Part shown: positions 1 to 8,663 of the stretch, piece after piece | How positions within the stretch are numbered: position 1 is the stretch's first letter | Layout: the number at the start of each line of letters is the position of its first letter | DNA from: Pseudomonas sp. AB6 | Lineage (GTDB): Bacteria; Pseudomonadota; Gammaproteobacteria; Pseudomonadales; Pseudomonadaceae | Assembly: GCF_034314105.1 (NCBI RefSeq) | Contig: NZ_JAVIWJ010000001.1 | Span: 3,584,501-3,648,500, forward strand | Length of the DNA: 64,000 nt | Direction of reading: 5' to 3' | Program-made: the position numbers and the translations under genes | Notes under the pieces: generated by a model | Seen by the model: only the letters and a program-made list of their open reading frames with translations | Told to the model about the DNA's origin: nothing | Database searches by the model: none

Positions 1-1
1 T

Positions 2-3000
2 GCCCTGCAGGCCTTGGCCACAGACGAGGTTGACGCGATAGTGGGTGATCTGGCGTCCAGCGTCTGGAGCCTGCGCCAGCTCAAACTGGACGGCATTTAT
101 GTCAGCGGCGAGACGCCCTATCGTTATCAACTGGCTATGGCCGTTCCGCAAAGCCAGCAAATATTGGTCGGCATTTTGAACAAGGTGTTCGCTGAACTAA
201 GCCCTTCGGAAGTTGATGCCATCCAAGAGCGCTGGGTCGGAAGTTCATTTGATCACCCCCAGTTTTGGCAGGATTTTCTGTTCTATGGCCTTCCCGGCCT
301 GTTGTTACTCTCTACCGTACTGGCAGTGGTCATTCGCATCAATCGCCGATTGAGCACAGAGATCGACCGGCGGGTCACGCTTGAACAAGACCTGCGAACC
401 AGCGAATACCATTATCGAGGCCTCATTGAGAGTCTTTCAGCCATCGCGTGGGAAGCCAATGTCAGTGATTACACTTACAGCTACGTATCACCTCACGCAG
501 TTGCCTTGCTTGGCTATCCATTGGCTCAATGGCTGAGCCCCGGTTTTTGGCGAAGCATTGTACACCCAAGCGATATCATTCAAGCGCAGCAATTTTGTGA
601 CCAGGAAACGCACCTCGGTCGAGGCCATAGCCTGGACTACCGCGTGTTTCGCGCCGACGGAAAAGTTATCTGGATTCGCGATATTGTCAGCTTGATCGAG
701 CAGGGCTCAGCAAAAATAATGCGTGGTCTGATGATCGACATCAGTGAAGCCAAACAAACTGAAGATGCTCTGCGTTCGTCCGAGGGGAAGTTTGCCTCGG
801 TATTTACTCAATGCCCCGACATTCTGCTAATCGCTCGGTTGTGCGACGGCTGTGTACTCGAAGCTAACAAAGCCTTCGAAGAGCAGATTGGTTTAAAGGC
901 AGATCAGGTCATTGGTCGAGCCGCCACCGACCTGAATATCTGGGGAATACCCGGTATAGGTCCTAGCCTGTTAATGCGCTTGCAGAGCGGCAGCATTCGT
1001 AATCTGGAAATGCCTTTTCGGCGTGTAGATGGCCGAATGTTCACTGGCCTGATTTCAGCCAAAACCTTCGACTTGGATTCAACACCCGCACTGGTGGTAG
1101 TTGTCCGCGATATCAGTCCGCTTAAAGAAGCCCAGCAGCAGTTACAAATTTCCGAAGAAAAATTCGCCAAAGCCTTCCACTCGTCCCCAGACGGAATGCT
1201 GATCACCCGTCAAAGCGATGGCCTATTGATTGAGGTCAATGACGGTTTTACCCGCATCACGGGCTACATCAGCGCGATGTCTTTGGACAACTCGACTATC
1301 GACCTTGGCATCTGGGTAGATCTGAAAGAGCGCGACCAGATGATCAAGCTGCTCAAACGCGACGGGTTTGTGCGCGACTTTATAAGCCATATCCGCAGAA
1401 GGGACGGCCAAGTAAGGCTGTGTGAAGTTTCCGCGAGACCGCTGCCCATTGGTGGCGAAGATTGCATGCTGACCATTGCTCGAGACATCACCGAGCGCCA
1501 GCAGATGCAGGAAAAACTGCTGTTGGCTGCTACCGTATTTGAAAGCACCGCTGAAGGGGTATTGATAACCGACACCCAGCAACGAATCAACGCAGTCAAT
1601 CGCGCCTTTACAGAAATCACCGGCTACAGCGAACAAGAGGCCCTCAACCAGACCCCCCGATTGCTTGCCTCGGGCCAGCATGACAGCGCGTTTTATGCCG
1701 CCATGTGGTACCAGCTGACTGCTGAAGGGCATTGGCAGGGAGAAATCAGCAATCGTCGCAAGAACGGCGAGCTTTATCCCAGCTGGCTGACTATCAGCGC
1801 CGTACGAAACCCAGAGCAAATCATTACGCACTTCGTCGCCGTGTTCGCGGACATCTCCAGCCTCAAACATGCCCAAGCGAGCCTCGACTATCAGGCGCAC
1901 CATGACCCGCTAACCGGCCTGCCCAATCGCACCCTATTCGAAAGCCGTTTGCAAGCGGCGCTCGGTCACAGCCATGAAGCCATTGGCCAAGGTGCAGTTC
2001 TATTTCTCGATCTGGATCGCTTCAAACACATTAATGACAGCCTAGGTCATCCGGTAGGCGATCTGCTGCTTAAAGGCATTGCGCTGCGCCTCAAGGAGCA
2101 ACTACGCGATGTCGATACCGTCTCGCGCTTAGGCGGCGACGAGTTTATTATTTTGCTGCCCGGCCTGCTGCATGCCAACGACGCAGAAACCGTCGCGAAC
2201 AAACTACTGGCTTGCTTCGGTGCACCGTTTCAAGCGGGAGAGCATGAATTCTTCATCAGTGCCAGCATCGGTACCTGCCTGTTCCCAGCGGATGGGACTG
2301 ACGTTGCGACGCTAATCAAAAACGCCGACGCCGCTATGTACCGCTCCAAAGCCAAAGGCCGCAACCGAGTGGAAAGTTACACCCGCGACCTGACCTCCCA
2401 AGCCAGCGAGCGGATCGCGCTAGAGCATGAGCTAAGACGTGCAATCGAGCGTAATCAACTGAGCCTTTACTATCAGCCGAAATTAAGCCTGCTATCACAA
2501 CGTCTCGTCGGCGCCGAAGCACTCATCCGCTGGCACCATCCCACATTTGGCGACGTGCCCCCCGAACACTTCATCCCGTTGGCCGAAGAAAACGGCACCA
2601 TCATGCAAATCGGCGACTGGGTACTGGAGCAGGCCTGCCGTCAACTGTGCGAGTGGAACAAAACCTACCAACCGTTTGGACCACTCTCGGTAAACCTGGC
2701 AGGCGCACAATTGCGCCAACCTAACCTTCTACGCCGCATCGAACAGCTGCTTAAAGAATGCAATTTATGTCCTGGCTGCCTACAGCTGGAAATCACTGAA
2801 AATTTCATCATGAGCCAAGCCGAAGAAGCCTTGGCCGTGCTGCACAAGCTAAAAAAAATTGGTGTCCAACTGGCCATAGACGACTTCGGCACAGGCTATT
2901 CGTCACTCAGTTACCTCAAGCGCCTGCCATTGGACATCCTCAAGATCGACCAATCATTCGTCCGAGGCCTCCCCGACGACCCCCACGATGCCGCCATTGT

Positions 3001-3220
3001 CCGCGCCATCATCGCCCTAGGTCGCAGCATGCAACTGACCGTGATTGCCGAAGGTGTTGAAACCATTGAGCAGCAGGAGTTTCTCGCGCTGGAAGGTTGT
3101 GAGCAGATCCAAGGTTTCATCGTCAGCCTGCCCCTGCGCGCCGAAGAATTCTGCGCTAGGTTTCTTCGTATGAATGTTTCGGACTTTTCGGATAGCACTG
3201 CCGAGAAACCATCGCTATAA
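2..3220 (+). CDS. Multi-sensor GGDEF-EAL cyclic-di-GMP protein, 5' end outside window
   Basis: A membrane-anchored c-di-GMP signalling protein. The frame is open from base 2, so the true start lies upstream; the TTG at 14 is internal. The visible N-terminus looks like the end of a periplasmic solute-binding (SBP_bac_3-type) sensor. A single membrane helix follows at about residues 90-108 counted from base 14, then four PAS-like modules (about 125-625), a GGDEF domain with an intact GGDEF motif near residue 706, and an EAL domain with EALIRW near 835 and DDFGTGYSSL downstream. Both catalytic signatures look intact, so it could make or degrade c-di-GMP. Hybrid proteins of this family often have only one dominant activity, which cannot be told here. 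The stop codon lies 15 bases before the tRNA. Confidence 0.93.
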   Translation, partial: ALQALATDEVDAIVGDLASSVWSLRQLKLDGIYVSGETPYRYQLAMAVPQSQQILVGILNKVFAELSPSEVDAIQERWVGSSFDHPQFWQDFLFYGLPGLLLLSTVLAVVIRINRRLSTEIDRRVTLEQDLRTSEYHYRGLIESLSAIAWEANVSDYTYSYVSPHAVALLGYPLAQWLSPGFWRSIVHPSDIIQAQQFCDQETHLGRGHSLDYRVFRADGKVIWIRDIVSLIEQGSAKIMRGLMIDISEAKQTEDALRSSEGKFASVFTQCPDILLIARLCDGCVLEANKAFEEQIGLKADQVIGRAATDLNIWGIPGIGPSLLMRLQSGSIRNLEMPFRRVDGRMFTGLISAKTFDLDSTPALVVVVRDISPLKEAQQQLQISEEKFAKAFHSSPDGMLITRQSDGLLIEVNDGFTRITGYISAMSLDNSTIDLGIWVDLKERDQMIKLLKRDGFVRDFISHIRRRDGQVRLCEVSARPLPIGGEDCMLTIARDITERQQMQEKLLLAATVFESTAEGVLITDTQQRINAVNRAFTEITGYSEQEALNQTPRLLASGQHDSAFYAAMWYQLTAEGHWQGEISNRRKNGELYPSWLTISAVRNPEQIITHFVAVFADISSLKHAQASLDYQAHHDPLTGLPNRTLFESRLQAALGHSHEAIGQGAVLFLDLDRFKHINDSLGHPVGDLLLKGIALRLKEQLRDVDTVSRLGGDEFIILLPGLLHANDAETVANKLLACFGAPFQAGEHEFFISASIGTCLFPADGTDVATLIKNADAAMYRSKAKGRNRVESYTRDLTSQASERIALEHELRRAIERNQLSLYYQPKLSLLSQRLVGAEALIRWHHPTFGDVPPEHFIPLAEENGTIMQIGDWVLEQACRQLCEWNKTYQPFGPLSVNLAGAQLRQPNLLRRIEQLLKECNLCPGCLQLEITENFIMSQAEEALAVLHKLKKIGVQLAIDDFGTGYSSLSYLKRLPLDILKIDQSFVRGLPDDPHDAAIVRAIIALGRSMQLTVIAEGVETIEQQEFLALEGCEQIQGFIVSLPLRAEEFCARFLRMNVSDFSDSTAEKPSL

Positions 3221-3235
3221 TCCGCGACCTACTGA

Positions 3236-3313
<78 letters not shown>

Positions 3314-3317
3314 CTTC

Positions 3318-3350
3318 AAGGCCACGTCTTACGTGGCCTTCGTCGTTTTT
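3318..3350 (+). terminator. Rho-independent terminator after the tRNA
   Basis: A 10-bp perfect stem AAGGCCACGT / ACGTGGCCTT with a CTT loop, followed by CGTCG and a T5 run. It starts 5 bases after the tRNA CCA end and would end the tRNA transcript. It lies inside the integrated element, just past the att core. Confidence 0.85.
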
Positions 3351-3414
3351 GGGGTTTGCTAAACCCACGCGAAAAAACTGCAAAAAGGGCGTTCCGTCCA
3401 AGATTCGTCCAACT

Positions 3415-4082
3415 TCATTTTTGATCGACCATTTCGTCAGGCTCTTTTTTCTCGAAAATCCCGGCTAACGGATTCAACGAGACTACCTCCGCCATATGCC
3501 CTGGACTGAAATGCGCGTACTTCTGAGTCATCGCCAGGGTTGAATGTCCAAGCACCCGCTGCAGAGTCAGAATATCTCTGCCGTTCATCATGTAATTACT
3601 GGCAAAGGTATGCCGCAGAACATGAGTCATCTGCCCTTCTGGCAACTCCAAGCCGATAGTTTCCACGGAGCGGCGAAAGGTGTTGTAAGAAGACTTAAAT
3701 GGCAACGCGGCTTTAAGCAAATCTTCAAGCCGCTTTGAGATCGGTACAGATCTGTTCTTTGAGGATTTAGTGCGGCTGTAATGAACAAGTCCGTGGCGTA
3801 CCTGACGTAGCTACAACTTTTCCGCTTCCCCCATCTTGCGCCTGTGGCGAGACACACTTCAGCAATCAACCCGGCGCCTGAATCGCGCTTCGCCAAGTCG
3901 TTCAAAAGCTCTTCGATATGCTCTGTCAAGAGATAAACCATTTCAGTCTCATCAAACTGAAGCTTTCGAATTTTGCCCAGAGGGTTTTCCCCATCCCACT
4001 CCCCCAACCGGCCAAGCTCGTTGAACACGGCTTGCAGGTACCGGGGGCAAAGTAAATCAGTAGCCCCTGACGTATGGCTCAT
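3415..4082 (-). pseudogene. Tyrosine site-specific integrase, frameshifted and truncated
   Basis: The minus-strand remains of a phage-type integrase. The C-terminal catalytic part (3415-3720 and further in the same frame) keeps HVLRHTFAS (His-x-x-Arg), LGHS and a Tyr in TQKYAHFSP. The upstream part, in another frame, holds the end of the core-binding domain (RYLQAVFNEL) and ATGARWG, which leads to the first catalytic Arg box. The frames are split in the C5 run at 3828-3832 (one base lost relative to the reading ARWGEAEKL), and the restored frame also meets a TAG at 3811-3813. The N-terminal arm-binding region expected of a protein of roughly 330 residues is missing beyond 4082. Two independent lesions plus truncation make it inactive. 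It lies next to the tRNA att site. Confidence 0.88.
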
Positions 4083-4084
4083 CA

Positions 4085-4109
4085 GACCTCGCTTCGGCGG
4101 GGTCTTTTT
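4085..4109 (+). terminator. Rho-independent terminator
   Basis: An 8-bp stem GACCTCGC / GCGGGGTC (one T-G pair) with a TTCG loop, followed by a T5 run. It abuts the broken 5' end of the integrase. No plus-strand gene lies directly before it, so it was probably carried in by the rearrangement that cut off the integrase start. Confidence 0.7.
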
Positions 4110-4426
4110 CTGAGTACCTTCAACAAGGGGAGCCCGCAGAGTTCGGAAAAAATCGTACGTTAAGCGCGTCGACTGTCAGGTTGGGGCCATAGAGGTGGAC
4201 GCTGGAACGTCAGAAAATTCATAAAGCCACCTTACTCTGACGCGGCCTGAATGGTCGGCCTGACGCCCGGTTGGGGTGTACGTCATCCGGACGTTTGCGG
4301 CTGGCTACGTTGGTACTTGGTTCCGGTGTTCCCCAAAGCCGCGAATAGGGAGCGCCGGAACAGAAAACGCACCTAGCCGTGATGCTCTCGACGATTGCAG
4401 TTCGCAAGTCACTTCATCGAAAACTT
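4110..4426. other. Gene-free stretch inside the element
   Basis: 317 bases without a credible gene. Open frames here are short and have no recognisable motif or clear ribosome binding site. Nothing identified. Confidence 0.6.
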
Positions 4427-4954
4427 TTATGCTGTAGCGAGGTTATCTTTGCTCGCGCCCTGGCCTTTATTCATCGCGGCTGGTTTCGATATCAGAGGTT
4501 TGGCTACAGGACGTTTGGCAGCGGGTTTTCCAGCAGGTTTGGCGACAGCACGTTTAGCAGCAGGTTTAGCTACAGCACGTTTGGCTACAGCAGCTTTACG
4601 CGCTTTTGGAGTCGCGGCTTGTGCTGCCATTGGCTGTACGGTGAGTTCTAAACCTATCGCGTTCATCAGCTTCCTGATTGTCTCAAAGCGCGTTTTCGAC
4701 CCACCTTTAAGCACCTTGTAAAGGCTTTCGCGATTGACACCGGCATCCTGGGCGACTTTGTTCACGCCTTTAGCTTTTGCGACTTCAGCCAGCGCATGAA
4801 TAAGTGCCGTGTCACCGGCCTTCATACTCTCAGCAAGGTAAGCGGCCATAACTTCCGGGCTATCGAGAAAGCGAGAAGCTTCGTAACGACTTGTGCCAGA
4901 AGCGTTGAGATTGAGGATAGGCATATCCTCGGGATTGAATGTCGTTTCGCTCAT
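4427..4954 (-). CDS. HigA-type antitoxin with Ala/Lys/Pro-rich tail
   Basis: Residues about 25-107 match the HI1420-type addiction-module antidote family. They contain SPEVMAAYLAESMKAGDTALIHAL and a helix-turn-helix (VNKVAQDAGVNRESLYKVLKGGS), so it should bind and neutralise the toxin encoded just upstream and repress the operon. The start ATG lies one base after the toxin stop (TGA-C-ATG), implying coupled translation. Family members usually end near 95-110 residues. This one continues to 175 with a tail of AKPA/KRAVAKPA-like repeats rich in Ala, Lys and Pro, like the tails of AlgP and histone-H1-like proteins of Pseudomonas. The tail is encoded by near-repeats of 15-21 bases, which are prone to slippage. 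It may add nonspecific DNA binding (inference). Confidence 0.85.
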   Translation of the reverse strand: MSETTFNPEDMPILNLNASGTSRYEASRFLDSPEVMAAYLAESMKAGDTALIHALAEVAKAKGVNKVAQDAGVNRESLYKVLKGGSKTRFETIRKLMNAIGLELTVQPMAAQAATPKARKAAVAKRAVAKPAAKRAVAKPAGKPAAKRPVAKPLISKPAAMNKGQGASKDNLATA

Positions 4955-4955
4955 G

Positions 4956-5270
4956 TCATTTACCTCTCAGGGCATCAAGGATCTCTTTAGCTCGCTTGAT
5001 GCCTCGCTTTTGATCCGTTTTATCGCTTCCACTGAGCATCATGAAATCGGTAGGCCCGGAGCGCACAAAATAAACTCTGTAGCCAGGGCCAACAAAAACA
5101 CGCATTTCGCTCAAACCATCACCCACCGGTTCGCAATCTCCAAAAAGGCCATCTCCGGCGCGGTCCAAGCGGGTCAAGATAGCCGCTTTTCCTAGATCAT
5201 CCTTCACACCGTCCAGCCAATCATCAAACTCAGGCATCTTTAGAATGTTGTATTTTTTCTTCTCTACCAT
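4956..5270 (-). CDS. HigB/RelE-type toxin (Gp49-like addiction module killer)
   Basis: A 104-residue protein of the HI1419/Gp49-like RelE superfamily. Diagnostic segments are FDDWLDGVKD near the start, LTRLDRAGDGLFGDCEPVGDGLSEMRV in the middle and GPGYRVYF followed by GSDKTDQKRGIKRAKEI at the end. Relatives cleave mRNA on the ribosome. It precedes its antitoxin, the reversed order typical of higBA-like modules. Size and core motifs look complete, so it is probably functional. It is the best-preserved cargo of the element, and the pair may stabilise it. Confidence 0.88.
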   Translation of the reverse strand: MVEKKKYNILKMPEFDDWLDGVKDDLGKAAILTRLDRAGDGLFGDCEPVGDGLSEMRVFVGPGYRVYFVRSGPTDFMMLSGSDKTDQKRGIKRAKEILDALRGK

Positions 5271-5772
5271 AGTCCTATTTGTAGCCTACTGGCTACTCCT
5301 TGTCGATGCTAGCGAGTGTAAGTCGAGGTGAAATCCAGCACAACATTCCAGTTCAAGAGCAACAGCGCGTTCCTACGTGAAATCTGAGAGTTTCGCGGGG
5401 CCAAGGGGCCAGCGCCCTGGAAAAACTTAGCGTTCGATTTTTTCCGAATTCTGCGGGCTCCCCAACAAGCGGATGACGGGTCAAGGGGTTGGTGCGGCCC
5501 GCAGAAGCGAAGCGGCGAGGACCCGGCCCCTTTACGCGGCAGAAGCGACCAACGCTCACGGCATGGGTGTAGGGGATCAAGGCCGCAGGCCTCCCCTGCA
5601 CCCTTGACGACAGAGGGCGACTCGCTCCCTTCCCGCTTGCGGGAAGGGCGGGGGGATGGGATATGAAAGAGCGTTAACACTATGAATTTAATAAACTAAT
5701 CGCAAAAACAAGACAATTTCAGTGTTCTTGTTTTGATGACCCATGCGTGCAAACCCATCCCGGGACGGGTGG
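5271..5772. other. Gene-free stretch inside the element
   Basis: 502 bases. The only notable structure is the palindrome at 5627-5648. Minus-strand frames covering 5309-5680 are proline/arginine-rich and have no family resemblance, so I do not call them. The promoter of the toxin-antitoxin pair should lie just above 5270. Confidence 0.55.
5627..5648. repeat. Perfect 22-bp palindrome
   Basis: CCCTTCCCGC and GCGGGAAGGG separated by TT. It would form a very stable hairpin but has no T run, so it is more like a REP-type or structural element than a terminator. Role unknown. Confidence 0.6.
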
Positions 5773-6087
5773 TCACTTGGTCCGGTAGATCCGTCGAAAC
5801 CAGGTCCTGCCGGTATAAAGGCGCTTACAGATCTTTATGGACAGAACGCCTACCAGTGCCAAGACAATCCCGAAAACAACCCACAACACTGTCGAGTTGG
5901 TAGACAGGTGATCGTGAACGAGCTTCGCCGCATACCAGCCTGCTGTCACCGAAACGATAATGAAAACGACGATACTTGCCCGAGGGGTGCCATAGGAAAT
6001 TTCAGCATGACAGCCTCTACAAACTGAGGCGCCCCATGGAACGTTGTTCATGCAATGTGGGCAACTGACGGTCTGGTTGGTTTGCAC
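5773..6087 (-). CDS. Small zinc-ribbon protein with two membrane helices
   Basis: 104 residues, starting at GTG with a good AAAGGAG ribosome binding site. The N-terminus has two Cys pairs (CPHC and CRGC, spaced as a zinc ribbon, residues about 9-29). Two hydrophobic segments follow at about 38-56 and 66-84, then a basic tail ending RRIYRTK. A membrane-bound protein with a cytoplasmic zinc ribbon is the likely form. Similar small proteins occur in phages and islands with no known role. It lies between the toxin and the hsdS remnant, on the same strand as the toxin. Confidence 0.7.
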   Translation of the reverse strand: MQTNQTVSCPHCMNNVPWGASVCRGCHAEISYGTPRASIVVFIIVSVTAGWYAAKLVHDHLSTNSTVLWVVFGIVLALVGVLSIKICKRLYTGRTWFRRIYRTK

Positions 6088-6324
6088 CGATTCACTCCTT
6101 TGAAAAGCTTCCTTGAAGAACCACTAGTCTAACCGAGGTTCTCCCCAGTAAGGCACCGGAGAAGACGCTTGCACCGGTCAGTAATCCAAACGATGGAAAT
6201 GTTTGAACACCGGTCTTAAAGCTCCGCGCTCCGCTTGGGCAACCCCTTCGGTTGCATCCCGTGTCCGAACTTGCCGGACTGGCTGCGGGGCAGGCACGGC
6301 GGGCGAAGCCCTTGACCTAACTGG

Positions 6325-7440
6325 CAGGAGCGTGCATGCATATCCGAAGATCAGGCCAAAGAATTTGATGGTTTTTTACTATCCGATGGCGACGTGGTTC
6401 TGACTCTTGATCGTCCAATTATCTCGTCAGGATTGAAGTACGCCGTAATCAGGCAGATTGATCTGCCATGTCTGTTGTTGCAGCGAGTAGCAAGGATCTC
6501 GCCCTACATAGGGTGCGTTTCTATCGGCTACTTATCGTCATGGATCAATTCTCGTTTTTTTGTTGACTCCATAGATCCAGGTCGCAGTAATGGCGTCCCC
6601 CACATTTCGACTACCCAAGTAGCAAACATGGTGTTTGCACTGCCGCCCCTTGCCGAACAACACCGCATCGTCGCTAAAATCGACCAGCTCATGGCTCTCT
6701 GCACCCAACTTAAGTCCCAACTCAGCCAAGCCTGCCAGCTCAATGAGCAACTTGTCGCTGCGTTGGTCGAACAAGCCTTGGGAGGAAACAGCAACTCTGC
6801 CGATACCGTTGTAAATCAGGAAAAGGCTCGCATCCTTCTCGCCGCTGAAATCGTACAAAAACTCCACTGCGAAAAACGTATGGGGCGAGTAAAGCTCCAA
6901 AAAGTCATTTCCCTAGCAGAGCATGTGGCCCGCCTCAAAGAGATTCAAAGCAAAGAAGAGCGCTATGCTGCAGGCCCACATGATCCCGCTTTGATGAGTC
7001 AGGCAGTGCAGGGTTTGCGGGAAAATCAGTGGTTCGAGGAATTGGAGCTAGACGATGGGAAACGCTATGAGTATCGCCCTCTGACCCAAGCTGGCGCTCA
7101 TCGCTCCGCCTACGACGAACTATGGTCTTCTGAACAGCGCCAGCAGATTAACGAGCTGATCGAGTTGATGCGCCCTTGGGATACGGCCCGATGCGAACGC
7201 GTGGCCACGCTCTATAGCGCCTGGAATGACTTATTGATCGACGGACGTAAAGCCAACGAAGCCGCCATCCTTAAAGAGGTGTTGCACGGGTGGAATGACA
7301 GCAAGTTGAAATACACCGAAACCCAATGGCGAGCCGAATTGGCAGAAATACAACAGCACAGCTTCCTTATCCCCACAGGATTTGGTAAACGAACCAGTGG
7401 GGGCAAATTGACGCTCCCAGGTTTCGAGCCGTCGATTTAA
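6325..7440 (+). pseudogene. 5'-truncated type I restriction specificity subunit (HsdS)
   Basis: The frame encodes the end of a target-recognition domain (DGDVVLTLDRPIISSG, then WINSRFF and STTQVANM). The conserved HsdS repeat follows (LPPLAEQHRIVAKIDQLMAL), then a roughly 220-residue C-terminal extension with charged helices (KMGRVKLQKVISLAEH-like region through SFLIPTGFGKRTSG). Homology runs upstream of the GTG at 6394 to about 6340, with a TGA in frame at 6313, so the gene has lost its first recognition domain and its start. HsdS proteins are usually 400-600 residues. No hsdM or hsdR is present, so it cannot form a working enzyme alone. A product starting at GTG 6394 (348 aa) is possible but would be half a specificity unit. 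Confidence 0.8.
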
Positions 7441-7648
7441 ACCATAAAGACGTGAAGCTACCACTGGTGGCTGGGGTGATGTGCCGATGACGCAGGGCTA
7501 TCCTAAACCGTGGTACAGCAGCGGTACAGTGCTCAGCTTTACCGACCTAGCGAAAACTAGCCAAACCTATATGTAATCACTAGTTGAAGCTATTGTACCC
7601 ATTCGCTACCTAGCCTAAGCTTTGCTAACCACAGTAATTCATCCGGCA

Positions 7649-7695
7649 ACTCATAATCCCTTGGTCGTAGGTTCGAGTCCTACTGGGCCCACCAT
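7649..7695 (+). repeat. Distal att copy (tRNA 3' fragment)
   Basis: A perfect 47-bp repeat of 3267-3313. Upstream bases show no D arm or 5' acceptor strand, so it is not a tRNA gene but the displaced 3' end left by integration. The sequence right after it (terminator at 7699) was probably the original downstream flank of the tRNA. Confidence 0.9.
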
Positions 7696-7698
7696 ATA

Positions 7699-7737
7699 AA
7701 AAAATGGCTTACGTCTAATTAACGTAAGCCATTTTTT
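7699..7737. terminator. Bidirectional rho-independent terminator
   Basis: A 16-bp stem, AAAAAATGGCTTACGT paired with ACGTAAGCCATTTTTT, loop of 7. T runs occur on both strands. It ends the GntR gene reading left from 8497 and probably once ended the tRNA transcript before the element inserted. Confidence 0.88.
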
Positions 7738-7783
7738 ATTCGTTTCGCCCATCAATCCACCAAGCGTCGAGAAGATGTCAGTG

Positions 7784-8497
7784 CTACCCCAGTAGTGCAT
7801 GCTTGAGCACTGAATCCGTTGTGGTTTGATAGTGACTGGACAGCAGCTCACAGGCCTTGTCGATGTCTTTGGCCAGCACTGCGTCCATCAACTGACGGTG
7901 TTCGTTGGGCACATCGCGTGCGCTGCTGTCAGCGTAGTGCATCGACAAAAAACGATAGCGGGCCGTCTGATCTCTCAAGGACGAGCACAGGCGCAGCAGC
8001 GTGGGCGAGTTGCAACTGGAGATTAGCGCCTGATGAAAAACTTCGTGAGCGTTTTCCCATTCGGGCTTGAGCAGTCGCTCCGGGCCTTCAACGATCGTCA
8101 GACGATCCAGTCGATGGTGGGCCGCAAGAACGCGGCTCTCCCACTCCACATCGCCCTGACGAATCGAATCGGCCAGCGTCTTGCACTCAATGTGCAGTCG
8201 AGCGGCGGTGATGTCGGCAATTTCTGCCGCAGATATACGGCCGACGCTGAAACCTTTTTGATCGGCCGCCGAGACGAAGCCGCTGCTCGCAAGGCGCGAC
8301 AGCGCTTCACGCAACGGGATGACCCCACCCTCATAAGATTCTGCCAACTCCTTGAGGCGCAGGCGACTGCCTGGCGCTAACTGGCCATTGATGATGTCCT
8401 GACGAATCCGGGCTTCCAACTGCGAAGCCATGGTGCGCTTTTCAGGGGGATCAGCCGATTGCCAGTTAATTAGAGGGGAATTCAAGGTCGACTCCAT
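7784..8497 (-). CDS. GntR-family regulator with FCD domain
   Basis: A 237-residue FadR-subfamily regulator. The N-terminal winged helix (MASQLEARIRQDIINGQLAPGSRLR, then LKELAESY and LREALSRLASSGFV) is followed by an all-helical FCD ligand domain with His/Asp residues that often hold a metal (ARLHIECKTLAD, HEVFHQAL, NEHRQLMDAV). I chose the ATG at 8497; a GTG at 8524 and an ATG inside the domain linker are alternatives. It diverges from the FAH/dioxygenase/monooxygenase operon across an AT-rich gap, so it is the likely repressor of that operon, relieved by a pathway intermediate (inference). Confidence 0.85.
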   Translation of the reverse strand: MESTLNSPLINWQSADPPEKRTMASQLEARIRQDIINGQLAPGSRLRLKELAESYEGGVIPLREALSRLASSGFVSAADQKGFSVGRISAAEIADITAARLHIECKTLADSIRQGDVEWESRVLAAHHRLDRLTIVEGPERLLKPEWENAHEVFHQALISSCNSPTLLRLCSSLRDQTARYRFLSMHYADSSARDVPNEHRQLMDAVLAKDIDKACELLSSHYQTTTDSVLKHALLG

Positions 8498-8553
8498 CTT
8501 CACATGTCTGTGCGGATAATACACAGGGCTGGTAATTTATCAAATTCCATAAA

Positions 8554-8587
8554 ATATATATTTTTTTGTTGACGATATATTTTTTTG
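8554..8587. promoter_or_regulatory. AT-rich direct repeat, candidate GntR operator
   Basis: Two perfect copies of ATATATTTTTTTG (8556-8568 and 8575-8587), 19 bp start to start, in the gap between the divergent GntR gene and the catabolic operon. The 19-bp spacing puts them on roughly the same DNA face. Runs this AT-rich stand out in this G+C-rich sequence. Binding is not shown. Confidence 0.4.
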
Positions 8588-8663
8588 GCTCTAGCTTTGT
8601 ACCACGCAGTCGGTGCTGCCCTTCATGACCGACGCTTACTAAAACCTATAAGAGAAATCTTTC

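Noticed and set aside
1223..1903. 226-codon minus-strand frame inside the PAS region
   Set aside because: Antisense shadow of the GGDEF-EAL gene.
4219..4407. 62-codon minus-strand frame in the element
   Set aside because: No recognisable motif, weak start context, Pro/Arg-rich; probably random.
4395..4721. Plus-strand frame opposite the antitoxin tail
   Set aside because: Its repetitive sequence mirrors the AKPA repeats of the real minus-strand gene.
5309..5680. 123-codon minus-strand frame between toxin and zinc-ribbon gene
   Set aside because: Pro/Arg/Ser-rich, crosses the 22-bp palindrome, no family resemblance.
6203..6403. 66-codon plus-strand frame before the hsdS remnant
   Set aside because: Runs in a different frame into the hsdS sequence and has no motif.
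7649..7695. Second tRNA gene
   Set aside because: Only the 3' 47 bases are present; no 5' acceptor strand or D arm upstream.
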